The notes: generated by a model from the letters alone, not told the origin. 32,570 nucleotides of DNA from Betaproteobacteria bacterium (GCA_004298385.1 SCTX01000040.1:1-32570); one strand, 5' to 3'; shown: positions 7,633-17,814, counted from the first letter of the stretch. Numbers and translations: made by a program.

Positions 7633-8889
7633 TCACCGCGCCGACTCGTTTCCGAGCGCCGCGCCTCCGACCGTATCCACGCCGCGTTCGCGCGCGCGCT
7701 GCGGCACACGCATGCCCGCGGCGCTTGCCCCCCACAACGCAATCAGCGCCACGCCGAATACGAACACCGGCGCCTGCCCCTGATGCTGCATCAGCCAGCC
7801 GCCCGCGGCGCCGCCGACGAACAGGCCCAAGGCCTGCGTCGTGTTATAGACACCCAACGCAGTACCCCTCGCGCGCCCCGGCGCCGTGCGCGACACCAGC
7901 GACGGCAGACTTGCCTCCAGCACGTTGAAAGCAACGAAGAAGCCCAGCAGCAGGATGACAAGCGCGGTGAAATTATTCAGCGCGAACACGAAGCCCAGTT
8001 GCACCACCGCCATCAGCGCGATGCTGGCGAGGAATACCGGCTTGATGCCGTTTTTTTTCTCGGCGTAGAAAATCGGCGGCAGCATCAGCACGAAGGACGC
8101 CAATACCACCGGCAGATAGACTTTCCAGTGCTGATCCACCGACAGCCCGCCCGTGCTCACCAGTGCGAGCGGCACGACCACGAAAATCGCCATCTGCACC
8201 ACATGCAGCGAGAAAATACCGAAGTTAAGCCGCAGCAGGTCCGTGTTTCTCAGCATGTCGCCCAGCCGTGCCGGTTCGACATGTTCCTCGGCTTCGATTT
8301 TCACCAGCGTCTCTTCCGGCACTACGCTCACCACCACCCAGATCGCCACGAGCGCCAGCACGCCGGTGAGAATGAAAATTCCGCCCATGCCGATGTGGCG
8401 GTAGAGCAGGGGCGATCCGACCAGAGACAGGGCAAACATCAGACCGATGCTCGAGCCCACCAGCGCCATCGCCTTGGTGCGGTGCTGCTCGCGCGTCAGG
8501 TCAGACAGAAACGCCATCACCGGCGCGGAGATCGCGCCCGCGCCCTGGACGGCCCGTCCGGCGATGACGACGTAGATGTCGTCGCCGATGGCGGCGATGA
8601 AGCTGCCAAGCGCAAACAGCACCAGGCCCAGGATAATGATGCGCTTCCTGCCGTAGCGGTCCGAGGCCATGCCGTAAGGGATCTGCAATACCCCCTGGGT
8701 CAGGCCATAGGCGCCCAGCGCAATGCCCACCAGCGTGTGGTCGCCGCCACCCTTGAGGTGCAGCGCATGTACCGCGAACACCGGCAGAATCAGGAACAGG
8801 CCCAGCATCCTTAGGGCAAAAATCGAGGCAAGAGAAAGACTTGCGCGGATTTCCAGGGGCGACATGCGGTTGGGGGAAACGGACGACAT
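7633..8889 (-). CDS. MFS transporter, YajR-like
   Basis: A 418-residue protein with 12 predicted membrane helices. [20 protein letters not shown] opens helix 1. [12 protein letters not shown] is the MFS motif A between helices 2 and 3. [20 protein letters not shown] closely follows E. coli YajR, as do HWKVYLP and [15 protein letters not shown] later on. YajR's C-terminal cytoplasmic domain is missing, since the protein ends soon after helix 12. The natural substrate is unknown, although relatives are called drug or proton antiporters. The frame could extend upstream to 9093, but that would overlap divergent uvrA. ATG 8889 is chosen, with ATG 8865 as the alternative. Confidence 0.88.
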   Translation of the reverse strand: MSSVSPNRMSPLEIRASLSLASIFALRMLGLFLILPVFAVHALHLKGGGDHTLVGIALGAYGLTQGVLQIPYGMASDRYGRKRIIILGLVLFALGSFIAAIGDDIYVVIAGRAVQGAGAISAPVMAFLSDLTREQHRTKAMALVGSSIGLMFALSLVGSPLLYRHIGMGGIFILTGVLALVAIWVVVSVVPEETLVKIEAEEHVEPARLGDMLRNTDLLRLNFGIFSLHVVQMAIFVVVPLALVSTGGLSVDQHWKVYLPVVLASFVLMLPPIFYAEKKNGIKPVFLASIALMAVVQLGFVFALNNFTALVILLLGFFVAFNVLEASLPSLVSRTAPGRARGTALGVYNTTQALGLFVGGAAGGWLMQHQGQAPVFVFGVALIALWGASAAGMRVPQRARERGVDTVGGAALGNESAR

Positions 8890-8962
8890 AACGTGGCAGT
8901 AGCGCGGAAACGGCGTAATCTCGTATATTAGCAGGTTTGTATCTCCGGCCAGCGCCCAAGCT

Positions 8963-11791
8963 ATGGATGAAATCAGGATACGCGGCGCACGCACGCACAA
9001 TCTGAAGAACCTCAATCTCGATCTGCCGCGCAACCGGCTGATCGTGATCACCGGGCTGTCGGGATCGGGCAAGTCTTCGCTCGCCTTCGACACGCTTTAC
9101 GCCGAGGGCCAGCGGCGCTACGTGGAATCGCTGTCCGCGTACGCGCGCCAGTTCCTGCAGCTCATGGAAAAGCCCGATGTCGACTTGATTGAGGGGCTGT
9201 CGCCCGCAATCGCCATCGAGCAGAAAGCCACCAGCCACAACCCGCGCTCCACCGTCGGCACGGTGACCGAGATCCACGACTATCTGCGCCTGCTGTACGC
9301 CCGCGTCGGCACGCCCTACTGCCCCGAGCACGCGCTGCCGCTGGAGGCGCAGTCGGTGGCGCAAATGGTCGACCACGTGCTCGCGCTGCCCGAGGACGCG
9401 AAGCTCATGATCCTCGCCCCCGTCGTCGCCGGACGAAAAGGCGAGCAGGCCGATCTGTTCGCCGAGCTGCGCGCGCAGGGCTTCGTGCGCCTGCGCGTGG
9501 ACGGCAAGATCTACGACATCGACGCCCTGCCCAAGCTCGGGAAGAACGTCAAGCACACCACCGACGTGGTGGTGGACCGGATCAAGGTCAGGCCGGAACT
9601 GAAGCAGCGCCTGGCCGAATCCTTCGAGACCGCACTGCGCCACGCCGATGGCCGCGCCATCGCGGTGGAAACGGACTCGGGCAAGGAGCACCTGTTTTCG
9701 GCCAAATTCGCCTGCCCGGCGTGCAGTTATTCCCTGGCCGAGTTGGAACCACGCCTGTTTTCATTCAACAATCCCCTGGGCGCCTGCCCGGAATGCGACG
9801 GCCTGGGCGCGATCGAGTTCTTCGATCCGCGCCGCGTGGTGGCGCACCCGCATTTGAGTCTCGCCAGCGGCGCGATCAAGGGCTGGGACCGGCGCAACCA
9901 GTTCTACTTCCAGATGCTCACCAGCCTGGCCACGCACTTCGGCTTCGACGTGGAGCTCGCGTTCGATAAGCTGCCGCAAACGGCACAGGACATCGTGCTC
10001 TACGGCAGCAAGGAAAAAGTCGCCTTCTTCTACCTGAGCGAACGCGGCCGCACCGTGATGCGCGAGCATGACTTCGAGGGCGTGATCCCGAATCTCTCGC
10101 GGCGCCATCGCGAGACCGATTCCATCGTGGTGCGCGAGGAGCTGGCGAAATATCTCAACACCAAGCCCTGCCCGGGCTGCCGCGGCACGCGCCTGCGCGC
10201 CGAGGCGCGCAACGTCCGCATCGCCGACATGGCGATTTTCGAGGTGAGCGCCATGCCGCTCAAGCGCGGCCTCGCGTTTTTCCAGGGCCTGAAGCTGCCC
10301 GGCCACAGGGCGGCGATCGCCGACCGGATCGTGAAGGAAATCACCTCGCGCCTGTCCTTCCTCAATAACGTGGGCCTGGATTATCTTTCGCTCGACCGTT
10401 CCGCCGACTCGCTCTCCGGCGGCGAAGCGCAAAGGATACGGCTCGCGAGCCAGATCGGATCCGGCCTCACCGGCGTCATGTACGTGCTGGACGAACCGTC
10501 GATCGGCCTGCACCAGCGCGACAACGGTCGGCTGCTGGCAACGCTCAAGCACTTGCGCGACCTCGGCAATACGGTGATCGTGGTCGAGCACGACGAAGAG
10601 GCGATACTTTCGGCGGACCACGTCGTCGATATGGGCCCAGGCGCCGGCGAGCATGGCGGCAAGCTGGTGGCCGAGGGCACGCCGCAGGAAATCATGCGCA
10701 ACCCCGCTTCGCTTACCGGAAAGTATCTCTCCGGGCGCATGGAAATCTCGAGCCCGAAACGCCGCCACCGCTACGACAAGGCGCGCATGCTGCGGCTCCA
10801 GGGCGCCAGCGGCAACAACCTCAAGAACGTGGACCTGGACCTGCCGCTGGGCCTGTTCGTCTGCGTCACCGGCGTATCGGGCTCGGGCAAATCGACGCTG
10901 GTGAACGACACCCTCTACCAAGCCGCGGCCAAGCACCTCTACGGCAGCAGCGCCGAACCCGCGCCACACGAATCGGTCAGCGGACTGGAATTCTTCGACA
11001 AGGTGATCAGCGTCGACCAGAGCCCGATCGGGCGCACGCCGCGCTCCAATCCGGCCACCTATACCGGCCTGTTCACGCCCATCCGCGAACTGTTCGCGGG
11101 CGTGCCCGCGGCGCGCGAGCGCGGCTACGGGCCGGGGCGATTCTCCTTCAACGTCAAGGGCGGGCGCTGCGAGGCCTGCCAGGGCGACGGCGTGCTCAAG
11201 GTGGAGATGCACTTCCTGCCCGATATCTACGTGCCTTGCGACGTCTGCCACGGCAAGCGCTACAACCGCGAAACGCTGGAAGTGCAGTACAAGGGGAAGA
11301 ACGTCCACGAGGTGCTGAAAATGACCGTGGAGCAGGCGCACGAGTTCTTCGGCGCCGTCCCTGTCGTGGCGCGCAAGCTCGCTACCCTGCTCGATGTCGG
11401 CCTGGGCTATGTCGAGCTCGGCCAGTCGGCGACCACGCTCTCCGGCGGCGAGGCGCAGCGGGTGAAGCTGTCGCTGGAACTGTCGAAGCGCGATACCGGG
11501 CGCACGCTCTACATCCTGGACGAGCCCACCACCGGGCTGCACTTCCAGGACATCGGCCTGCTGCTGCACGTGCTGCACCGCTTGCGCGACCACGGCAACA
11601 GCGTAGTGGTGATCGAGCATAACCTCGATGTGATCAAGACCGCGGACTGGATCATCGACCTCGGCCCCGAGGGCGGCGAAGGCGGCGGCCGCGTCATCGC
11701 CCAGGGCACGCCCGAGGACGTGGCCGAGAACCCGGCGAGCTACACCGGGCGATACCTCAAGCGGGTGCTGGGGAAGAAGAAGGCGGCGTAA
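8963..11791 (+). CDS. uvrA: Excinuclease ABC subunit A
   Basis: A 942-residue protein of normal UvrA length with two ABC ATPase modules. The first Walker A is GLSGSGKSS (31-39) and the second is GVSGSGKST (about 641-649). Two signature motifs ([13 protein letters not shown] and [13 protein letters not shown]) and two Walker B motifs ([18 protein letters not shown]) are intact. Zinc sites are visible at CPAC…CPECDG and at CEACQGDG…[10 protein letters not shown]. UvrA finds helix-distorting lesions and loads UvrB in nucleotide excision repair. It is divergent from the MFS gene across a 73-bp gap. I saw no clear LexA box there. Confidence 0.98.
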   Translation: MDEIRIRGARTHNLKNLNLDLPRNRLIVITGLSGSGKSSLAFDTLYAEGQRRYVESLSAYARQFLQLMEKPDVDLIEGLSPAIAIEQKATSHNPRSTVGTVTEIHDYLRLLYARVGTPYCPEHALPLEAQSVAQMVDHVLALPEDAKLMILAPVVAGRKGEQADLFAELRAQGFVRLRVDGKIYDIDALPKLGKNVKHTTDVVVDRIKVRPELKQRLAESFETALRHADGRAIAVETDSGKEHLFSAKFACPACSYSLAELEPRLFSFNNPLGACPECDGLGAIEFFDPRRVVAHPHLSLASGAIKGWDRRNQFYFQMLTSLATHFGFDVELAFDKLPQTAQDIVLYGSKEKVAFFYLSERGRTVMREHDFEGVIPNLSRRHRETDSIVVREELAKYLNTKPCPGCRGTRLRAEARNVRIADMAIFEVSAMPLKRGLAFFQGLKLPGHRAAIADRIVKEITSRLSFLNNVGLDYLSLDRSADSLSGGEAQRIRLASQIGSGLTGVMYVLDEPSIGLHQRDNGRLLATLKHLRDLGNTVIVVEHDEEAILSADHVVDMGPGAGEHGGKLVAEGTPQEIMRNPASLTGKYLSGRMEISSPKRRHRYDKARMLRLQGASGNNLKNVDLDLPLGLFVCVTGVSGSGKSTLVNDTLYQAAAKHLYGSSAEPAPHESVSGLEFFDKVISVDQSPIGRTPRSNPATYTGLFTPIRELFAGVPAARERGYGPGRFSFNVKGGRCEACQGDGVLKVEMHFLPDIYVPCDVCHGKRYNRETLEVQYKGKNVHEVLKMTVEQAHEFFGAVPVVARKLATLLDVGLGYVELGQSATTLSGGEAQRVKLSLELSKRDTGRTLYILDEPTTGLHFQDIGLLLHVLHRLRDHGNSVVVIEHNLDVIKTADWIIDLGPEGGEGGGRVIAQGTPEDVAENPASYTGRYLKRVLGKKKAA

Positions 11792-11908
11792 TTTTGCGCG
11801 CCTTGCTCTGGGTTGGTGATCAATGTCACCAGCGCGAGCTTTTCAGGCGACGCCCGTGCCTTTGAGTTGGCGTTTGTTTTTGGCGCATACATGGCCTATG
11901 ATTTCGTC

Positions 11909-12168
11909 ATGCCAACGATTAGCAGCTTTTTCGGAATCGTCATTCAAATGTTCTGGCGAGAACATGCACCGCCGCACTTTCACCACTGTATGCCGAATTC
12001 GAAGTCCAGATCGATATTCGGACTCTCGAAGTCATCAAAGGAAATCTGCCGCGCCGTGCTCTAGCGCTGGTAGTGGAATGGGCGGTACAACACCGTGCTG
12101 AGTTGATGGAGGATTGGAACCTGTGTCAGTCGAAACAGCCGCCGAAACGAATCGAGCCCCTGGAGTAA
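11909..12168 (+). pseudogene. DUF4160 gene broken by a one-base frameshift
   Basis: The frame from ATG 11909 reads MPTISSFFGIVIQMFWREHAP then PHFH, the hallmark DUF4160 start, and then becomes nonsense. The rest of the family resumes one frame over from about 11986: LYAEFEVQIDIRTLEVIKG, then LPRRALALVVEWAVQHRAEL and EDWNLC, ending at TAA 12166-12168. One base appears to be missing near 11981-11986, just after CACTTTCAC. Whether this is a real mutation, a sequencing error or a programmed shift cannot be told. DUF4160 is commonly paired with DUF2442 in small two-gene modules sometimes proposed to be toxin–antitoxin-like. That partner follows here and overlaps. Confidence 0.8.
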
Positions 12169-12437
12169 TTCCCGCTGCGCCGTGGCGGGTCAAGGCAATC
12201 GGCGCGCGGCCCGGATATCGACTTGCCGTGACGTTTGTCGACGGTATCAGCGGGATTGCCGATCTTTCCTCGTTGGTCTCTGCCAAGGAAGCCGGCATCT
12301 TTGCGCCATTGACCGATCCGGCAGTATTCGAACAAGCACGTGTCGAACTCGGAGTCATAACCTGGCCAAACGGCGCAGATCTAGATCCTGACTGGTTGCA
12401 TGAGGAAATCAGCCGTTCTGGAGAATGGCACGGCTGA
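12123..12437 (+). CDS. DUF2442 domain-containing protein
   Basis: About 104 residues. The DUF2442 core PWRVKAIGARPGYRLAVTFV then DGISGIADLSSL, followed by FAPLTDPAVFEQARVELG and ITWPNGADLDPDWL, covers almost the whole protein. GTG 12123 lies 10 nt behind a GGAGG (12108-12112) and is preferred. An upstream in-frame TTG at 12114 sits too close to it. The gene overlaps the end of the frameshifted DUF4160 gene by 46 nt, the usual two-gene arrangement. The function is not established; a NadS-like or antitoxin-like role has been suggested for the family. Confidence 0.82.
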   Translation: MSVETAAETNRAPGVIPAAPWRVKAIGARPGYRLAVTFVDGISGIADLSSLVSAKEAGIFAPLTDPAVFEQARVELGVITWPNGADLDPDWLHEEISRSGEWHG

Positions 12438-12646
12438 CATATTGCGATGTCGGGAGGAATCCATCTTCAGGTCAGTGTCGCCGCGGGATAAGTCAAGCGA
12501 TGTGCGAGCGTCGCGTGCAACGGGAACGCGGCGGGATGGGACGCCCACATCACTGGTTCGGACATTGATTGCACCGTCAGGTCCTGGCTTGTACTGATAT
12601 AGTAGCCGCCCGTAAGACTTCGTGGAACGGGCGTTTTCATCCGAAC

Positions 12647-14044
12647 ATGATCTCCAGGCACACACGGAGCAAGGTCTTGTTGCTGGGCACTTGCCTGCTC
12701 GCGGCCGGCGCGCGCGCGCAAGCACCGCAACTGCGCTGCGCCGGGCCGCCTTCGGCGCCGGCCGCGCGCGCGCCGGCGCGCGCGCCGACCGTGAAGGACT
12801 ACGAGCAGATTCTGCAGCGCCAACCGCGCAGCGCGCATGATTACTATGACCACGGCGTGCTGCACGAACGCATGGGCCAGCACACCAGCGCGATCCTGGA
12901 TTACACCCAGGCGATCAGACTCGATCCCTGCCTGGCACAGGCCTACGAGCGACGCGGCGCCGCCTACGCGAGCCTGGGCCAGTTCGAACGCGCGCTGAAG
13001 GATCTGGACGAGTCGGTCCGCATCGACGCGAACTCCGCCTCAGCCTACGTCAATCGCGGCGCGGCCTACGAAGCCATGGGCCAGAACCAGCGCGCGCTTG
13101 CCGACTTCGGCCAGGCAATCGCGCTGGATCCGCAATTCGCATACGCCTATGTCAGGCGCGGCGGGAGCTTCGAGCTGACCGGTGAACTCGAGCGCGCGAT
13201 CCGGGAATACGGCGAGGCCATTCGCCTCGACCCGGACGAGGCGCAGGCTTTCTTCTTTCGCGGCAGAACCCTCATCCGGCAGCGGCAGTTCGAGCGCGCG
13301 CTGCTCGACCTGGACCAGGCAATACGCCTGGACCCGCGCGACGCCAAGGCACACCAGAGCCGCGCCGCCGTGTACGCCGCGATCGGTGATCACGCGCGCT
13401 CGATCCAGGACTACAGCGAGGCGATCCGGCTCGACGCGCGCTACGCGCTCGCCTATCAGAGCCGCGGCGACGCCTATACGAGGACGGGCCAGCCCGAGCG
13501 GGCGCTCCAGGACTACACCGAGGCGATACGCATCAACCCGAAGAACGCCTACGCCTATTACAGCCGCGGCCTCGTCCACGCGGGAAAACGGGATTATCAA
13601 CGCGCGATCGAGGATATGACCGAGGCGCTCGGGCTGAAACCGGATTTCCCCCTGGCCTTGCGCCAACGCGGCATGAACTACCACAAGCTCGACCAGCTTG
13701 ATCGCGCCGTGGCCGATTTCGACGCGGCCATTCGTCTCGACGCGCGCGACACGGTCGCGCTGAACGAGCTTGCCTGGCTGCTGGCGACATCAAAGCGGGC
13801 GGAGTGGCGCGACGGCAGGCGGGCGGTGGAACTGGCGCGCAACGCCTGCAACCTCAGCGGCTGGAAAGTACCAGGCCTGTTCGATACCTATGCGGCCGCG
13901 CTCGCCGAGGCGGGCAAGTTCGAAGACGCGATCAAATGGCAGGAGGCCGCTCTGGAGTCGGTCGAGTTCGCGCGCACGCAGGGCGATGGCGCGCGCGCGC
14001 GGCTGCAACTGTACCGGGAGGGGAAGCCGTATCGCGCGCCTTAG
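12647..14044 (+). CDS. Exported tetratricopeptide-repeat protein
   Basis: A 465-residue protein. The first 25 residues (MISRHTRSKVLLLGTCLLAA then GARAQ) form a signal peptide with a probable cut after AQA or ARA. An Ala/Pro-rich linker follows. At least nine consecutive 34-residue TPR units start near residue 60, with repeated endings such as AIRLDP, then one or two degenerate units. TPR superhelices are protein-docking scaffolds, here probably periplasmic. No enzymatic motif was found. The frame stays open upstream to a TTG at 12569, but the signal peptide makes ATG 12647 the natural start, although it lacks a good Shine-Dalgarno. The partner is unknown. Confidence 0.85.
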   Translation: MISRHTRSKVLLLGTCLLAAGARAQAPQLRCAGPPSAPAARAPARAPTVKDYEQILQRQPRSAHDYYDHGVLHERMGQHTSAILDYTQAIRLDPCLAQAYERRGAAYASLGQFERALKDLDESVRIDANSASAYVNRGAAYEAMGQNQRALADFGQAIALDPQFAYAYVRRGGSFELTGELERAIREYGEAIRLDPDEAQAFFFRGRTLIRQRQFERALLDLDQAIRLDPRDAKAHQSRAAVYAAIGDHARSIQDYSEAIRLDARYALAYQSRGDAYTRTGQPERALQDYTEAIRINPKNAYAYYSRGLVHAGKRDYQRAIEDMTEALGLKPDFPLALRQRGMNYHKLDQLDRAVADFDAAIRLDARDTVALNELAWLLATSKRAEWRDGRRAVELARNACNLSGWKVPGLFDTYAAALAEAGKFEDAIKWQEAALESVEFARTQGDGARARLQLYREGKPYRAP

Positions 14045-14130
14045 GCAAGAGCGTATGGAGCAAACAACAAGCCGGCGGCTTATTCCCCCCAGACGGAAAT
14101 CGCGTTCCGGCTCACACGTTCCGGCTCTGC

Positions 14131-14160
14131 TTGGACAAGAGCAGGCCTGATGAGTAGAAT
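14131..14160 (+). promoter_or_regulatory. Candidate sigma-70 promoter for gltIJKL
   Basis: ttggac (14131-14136) and tagaat (14155-14160) are separated by 18 bp and lie 70 bp ahead of gltI. A small hairpin, ggctg (14162-14166) with cagcc (14173-14177), follows in the putative leader. Confidence 0.45.
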
Positions 14161-14229
14161 TGGCTGCACAATCAGCCCTGAACCGCGCCCGCGCCAGGCC
14201 GGCCCCACAATCGAGATAAGGAGCATTTC

Positions 14230-15126
14230 ATGAAACGCCACGCCCCAGTCACCACTGCCCTGTTGCTGTCGGCCGCCCTGATCGCGTCGGCTGCCGCGCA
14301 GGAACTCACCGGCACCCTGAAGAAGGTCAAGGAAACCGAAGCCTTCACGGTCGGTTACCGCGAGTCCTCGATTCCGTTCTCCTATCTCGACGACAAGCAG
14401 CAACCCATCGGTTATGCCATGGACCTGTGCCTGAAGATCGTCGATGCGGTCAAGGCGGAACTGAAACTGCCGAACCTCAAGGTAGACCTGAAGCCGGTCA
14501 CCTCGAGCAACCGCATCCCGCTGCTGCAAAACGGCACCATCGACATGGAATGCGGCTCGACCACCAACTCGGTGAAGCGGCAGGAGCAGGTGGCCTTCGG
14601 TCCGACCTATTTTGTAATAAATGTCACGGCTGCGGTAAAGAAGAAATCAAAAGTCAAAAGACTGGCAGACCTGAACGGCAAGACGATTTCCACGACCTCG
14701 GGCACTACTTCGGTACCGCTGCTGAAGGCGTACAAGAAAACCGAGAAGATCGAGGTGAAAGAGATCTACGGCAAGGACCACGCCGAATCTTTTCTGTTGT
14801 TGGCCGATGACCGCGCCGAGGCCTTCGTCATGGACGACATACTGCTCGCGGGGCAGATTGCCAATTCGAAGAAACCGTCCGATTACAAAATTATTCCGGA
14901 GTCATTGCGCCAGGAGCCCTACAGCATGATGCTGCGCAAGGACGACCCGCAATTCAAGGCGCTGGTGGACAAGACGGTCAGCGGGGTGATGAAATCGGGG
15001 GAAATCAACAAGATTTACGCCAAGTGGTTCACCAAGCCGATACCACCCAAGGACATCAATATGAAGTTTCCGATGACGCCCGCGATCAAGGAAGCCTTCA
15101 AGAATCCTAACGACAAAGGCGTATAA
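14230..15126 (+). CDS. gltI: Glutamate/aspartate ABC transporter substrate-binding protein
   Basis: A 298-residue periplasmic binding protein of family 3. A signal peptide (cut near residue 23, SAAAQ) is followed by FTVGYRESSIPFSYLD and GYAMDLC. Then come the ligand-site region SSNRIPLLQNGTIDMECGST, the hinge LNGKTISTTSGTTSVPLL and DDILLAGQIA. This pattern matches GltI-type acidic amino acid binders. A taaggag ribosome binding site precedes ATG 14230. It is the first gene of gltIJKL, and an intercistronic terminator-like hairpin after it probably keeps its expression above that of the membrane parts. Confidence 0.92.
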   Translation: MKRHAPVTTALLLSAALIASAAAQELTGTLKKVKETEAFTVGYRESSIPFSYLDDKQQPIGYAMDLCLKIVDAVKAELKLPNLKVDLKPVTSSNRIPLLQNGTIDMECGSTTNSVKRQEQVAFGPTYFVINVTAAVKKKSKVKRLADLNGKTISTTSGTTSVPLLKAYKKTEKIEVKEIYGKDHAESFLLLADDRAEAFVMDDILLAGQIANSKKPSDYKIIPESLRQEPYSMMLRKDDPQFKALVDKTVSGVMKSGEINKIYAKWFTKPIPPKDINMKFPMTPAIKEAFKNPNDKGV

Positions 15127-15144
15127 GCTGCCCGAAGGGAAAAC

Positions 15145-15173
15145 GCCGGAGCGCGCGCGGATCCGGCTTTTTT
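15145..15173 (+). terminator. Intercistronic hairpin with T-run after gltI
   Basis: gccgga (15145-15150) pairs with tccggc (15162-15167), followed by six T residues. The preceding A-run can extend the stem. It lies inside the glt operon between the binding protein and gltJ, so it is likely a partial terminator or a 3' end stabiliser for the gltI message. Confidence 0.65.
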
Positions 15174-15216
15174 GCCCGTGCAGGCGAGATAGGCCTTCGC
15201 GTCGGAGAGGCCAAGC

Positions 15217-15942
15217 ATGAACCTCGGAATCTTTATCGAACAGGTGCCTGACGGAGACGGCGCCTGGTGGGAGATGTTGGCATCTGGTTTGGGTTGGACG
15301 CTGGGCACCGCGTTTTTCGCCTGGATCATGGCATTCACCCTAGGATCGATAGTGGGCGTGGCGCGCACTACCGACAAACCCTCGCTGGTGCGCGCCGGCA
15401 ACGCTTATGTCGAGTTGTTCCGCAATATTCCGCTGATCGTGCAGTTTTTTGTCTGGTATTTCGTCGTGCCCGGCCTGGTTCCGGCGGTGAAAGCGTGGGT
15501 CGTGTCGCTGGACCCGACCGAGCATCAGTTCGTCACCTCCATCGTCTGTCTCGGATTGTTCACCTCGGCGCGCATTGCGGAGCAAGTGCGCGCCGGCATC
15601 CAGTCGCTGTCGCACGGCCAGCGCGACGCCGGCTACGCCATCGGACTGACCCGGCCGCAGACCTACCGCCACGTGCTGCTGCCGATGGCTTACCGCATCA
15701 TCATCCCCCCGCTCACCTCCGAGGTGATGAACCTGATCAAGAACACGGCGGTGGCCTATTCCATCGGCCTGGTTGAACTGTTCTTCCGCACCAGGGAAAT
15801 GGCCGAGATGACGTTCCGCTATTTCGAGGCGTTTGCGGCGGCGACGCTGATCTACATGGTGATCGCGATGAGCGCCAACCGCGTGATGGCCTTGATCGAG
15901 CGGCGCGTGGCCGTCCCGGGCTACATCGCAGGCGGCAAGTAA
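15217..15942 (+). CDS. gltJ: Glutamate/aspartate ABC transporter permease GltJ
   Basis: A 241-residue membrane protein of the polar amino acid (HisM-type) permease family. LASGLGWTLGTAFFAWIMAF is the first helix, and AYVELFRNIPLIVQFFVWYF the conserved second region. The EAA loop that contacts the ATPase is RDAGYAIGLTRPQTYRHVLL. The opening NLGIFIEQVPDGDG is usual for GltJ of betaproteobacteria. A ggagag Shine-Dalgarno precedes ATG 15217. The stop overlaps the gltK start by one base (TAATG), so the two permease halves are made in step. Confidence 0.92.
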   Translation: MNLGIFIEQVPDGDGAWWEMLASGLGWTLGTAFFAWIMAFTLGSIVGVARTTDKPSLVRAGNAYVELFRNIPLIVQFFVWYFVVPGLVPAVKAWVVSLDPTEHQFVTSIVCLGLFTSARIAEQVRAGIQSLSHGQRDAGYAIGLTRPQTYRHVLLPMAYRIIIPPLTSEVMNLIKNTAVAYSIGLVELFFRTREMAEMTFRYFEAFAAATLIYMVIAMSANRVMALIERRVAVPGYIAGGK

Positions 15943-16628
15943 TGGGCGAGCTCGACTTCGACGTCATCGGCCGCTCCCTGCCTTATCTGCTGAAGGGGCT
16001 GCAGTACACGGTGCAACTGACGCTGGTCGCGGCGCTTGGGGGCACGGTCTTCGGCACGCTGTTGGCGCTGGCGCGCCTATCGTCGTTCAAGCCGGTGGCG
16101 CTGGTTGCCGCCGGCTATGTGAACCTGATGCGCTCCCTGCCGCTGCTGCTGGTAATCTTCTGGTTCTATTTCCTGGTGCCGGTGCTGATCCAGCAGGTCA
16201 CGGGGTCGGAGCGGCCGCCGCAGATCGGCGCCGAACGCTCCGCCTACATCACCTTCATCATGTTCGAGGCGGCGTATTTCTGCGAAATCATGCGCGCCGG
16301 CATCCAGAGCATTTCGCGCGGCCAGATCGGCGCCGCCTACGCCGTGGGCCTCACCTACTGGCAGTCGATGAAACTGATCATACTGCCGCAGGCATTCCGC
16401 AACATGCTGCCGGTGCTGCTGACCCAGTCGATCATCCTGTTCCAGGACGTGTCGCTGGTGTCGCTCTTGAACGTGACCGATTTCGTCGGCGCGGCGGTCA
16501 AGATCGCCCAGCGCGACAGCCGCATCGTCGAAATGTACCTGTTCGTGGCCATCGTCTATTTCGTTCTGTGCTACACGCTTTCGTTGATGGTGAAGCGCCT
16601 GCAGCACAGAATCGCGATCGTGCGCTAA
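15942..16628 (+). CDS. gltK: Glutamate/aspartate ABC transporter permease GltK
   Basis: A 228-residue second permease half. LLKGLQYTVQLTLVAALGGT opens the protein, and YVNLMRSLPLLLVIFWFYFL is the typical second segment. The EAA loop is IGAAYAVGLTYWQSMKLIIL. With GltJ it forms the transmembrane channel through which the GltI-bound amino acid enters the cytoplasm. It starts in the gltJ stop codon. Confidence 0.92.
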   Translation: MGELDFDVIGRSLPYLLKGLQYTVQLTLVAALGGTVFGTLLALARLSSFKPVALVAAGYVNLMRSLPLLLVIFWFYFLVPVLIQQVTGSERPPQIGAERSAYITFIMFEAAYFCEIMRAGIQSISRGQIGAAYAVGLTYWQSMKLIILPQAFRNMLPVLLTQSIILFQDVSLVSLLNVTDFVGAAVKIAQRDSRIVEMYLFVAIVYFVLCYTLSLMVKRLQHRIAIVR

Positions 16629-16661
16629 GCGCCAAGCCGGCCCAACCGGGGAAATCCGAAC

Positions 16662-17390
16662 ATGATCGAGATCAAAAACGTGAGCAAGTGGTACGGCAGC
16701 TTCCAGGTGCTCAATCACTGCTCCACCCACGTCAGGAAAGGAGAAGTGGTGGTGGTGTGCGGCCCTTCCGGATCGGGCAAATCGACGCTGATCAAGACCG
16801 TCAACGCGCTGGAGCCGTTTCAGAAGGGCGAAATCACCGTCGACGGCATCTCCGTCGGCGACAGCAAGACCGACTTGCCGAAGTTGCGTGCAAAAATCGG
16901 CATGGTATTCCAGAATTTCGAGCTGTTCCCGCACATGAAAATCACCGAGAACCTGACTATCGGCCAGATCAAGGTCCTCGGCCGCAGTCCGGACGAAGCC
17001 AGAGAGCGGGGGCTAAAGATGCTCGACCGCGTGGGCCTCATCGATCAGATGGACAAATACCCGGGGCAACTCTCCGGCGGCCAGCAGCAGCGCGTCGCCA
17101 TCGCGCGCGCGCTTTCGATGGACCCGATCGCCATGCTGTTCGACGAACCGACCTCGGCGCTCGACCCCGAGATGATCAACGAAGTGCTCGACGTGATGGT
17201 CGAGCTGGCGCAGGAGGGCATGACCATGATGTGCGTGACCCACGAGATGGGCTTCGCGCGCAAGGTGGCGCACCGCGTCATCTTCATGGACCAGGGAAGC
17301 ATCGTTGAAGACGCGACCAAGGACGATTTCTTTGGCAAGCCGCGTTCGGAGCGAGCGCAACAGTTCCTGTCGAAGATCCTTCACCATTAG
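16662..17390 (+). CDS. gltL: Glutamate/aspartate ABC transporter ATPase GltL
   Basis: A 242-residue ATP-binding subunit. Walker [11 protein letters not shown]-loop [11 protein letters not shown], signature [15 protein letters not shown], Walker [12 protein letters not shown] and the switch histidine in [11 protein letters not shown] are all intact. It powers uptake by GltIJK. The last 14 codons before the stop (from SER to LHH) recur, with the same amino acids but different synonymous codons, directly behind the downstream vapC gene. Confidence 0.95.
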   Translation: MIEIKNVSKWYGSFQVLNHCSTHVRKGEVVVVCGPSGSGKSTLIKTVNALEPFQKGEITVDGISVGDSKTDLPKLRAKIGMVFQNFELFPHMKITENLTIGQIKVLGRSPDEARERGLKMLDRVGLIDQMDKYPGQLSGGQQQRVAIARALSMDPIAMLFDEPTSALDPEMINEVLDVMVELAQEGMTMMCVTHEMGFARKVAHRVIFMDQGSIVEDATKDDFFGKPRSERAQQFLSKILHH

Positions 17391-17506
17391 AGACGATCGC
17401 GGAACGCAGACAAACTGCGGCTACCCGCTTAACGGCTCAAAAAGCCGCGCGGATCATCGCTGGCTAACTGGCGCTCGTCCAAATCCTCCAGGGACATTAA
17501 CGAAGC

Positions 17507-17536
17507 TTGATGTCATCACAGTGCATGCATTATAAT
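17507..17536 (+). promoter_or_regulatory. Sigma-70 promoter of the vapBC-type pair, with palindromes
   Basis: ttgatg (17507-17512) and a perfect tataat (17531-17536) are 18 bp apart, 30 bp ahead of the antitoxin start. The palindrome tgatg-t-catca (17508-17518) overlaps the -35, and tcct-ttat-agga (17545-17556) lies just past the -10. These are good operator candidates for autoregulation by the antitoxin/toxin complex, as is usual for vapBC. Confidence 0.65.
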
Positions 17537-17565
17537 GAAGGCTATCCTTTATAGGAACAACGGCC

Positions 17566-17811
17566 ATGCCCTCCCTGCAAATACGCAACCTTCCCGACGA
17601 CCTGTATCAAACCCTGAGCTTTCGCGCCGAACAGGCGCATCGGAGCCTGGCGCAACAGGCGCTGATCGAGCTGCGCAAGGCAAGCGGAAGCGAAAATGCC
17701 GGGCGGCGAGAGCGGATTCTCGATGCGATCAGCCTGGAAATCGCCAGCCATGGGACTCAAACGCCGCGTACCCCGCCCGAAAAGTTGATCCGCGAAGACC
17801 GGGAGCGTTAA
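17566..17811 (+). CDS. FitA/VapB-like ribbon-helix-helix antitoxin
   Basis: An 81-residue protein. The N-terminal strand and two helices (PSLQIRNLPDDLYQTLSFRA then EQAHRSLAQQALIELRKA) are an Arc/MetJ-type ribbon-helix-helix, the DNA-binding half of FitA-type antitoxins. The C-terminal segment TPPEKLIREDRER probably wraps the toxin. An aggaa sequence at 17553-17557 serves as Shine-Dalgarno. The stop lies three bases before the toxin start. It likely represses its own promoter and neutralises the PIN nuclease. Confidence 0.88.
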   Translation: MPSLQIRNLPDDLYQTLSFRAEQAHRSLAQQALIELRKASGSENAGRRERILDAISLEIASHGTQTPRTPPEKLIREDRER

Positions 17812-17814
17812 CGC

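Noticed and set aside
8890-8962. LexA-type SOS box ahead of uvrA
   Set aside because: No ctgt-N8-acag-like sequence is present. Only a weak tatatt was noticed.
9761-11620. 619-codon open frame antisense to uvrA
   Set aside because: High GC content leaves long antisense frames open. It has His/Arg/Ala-rich composition, no domain and no ribosome binding site.
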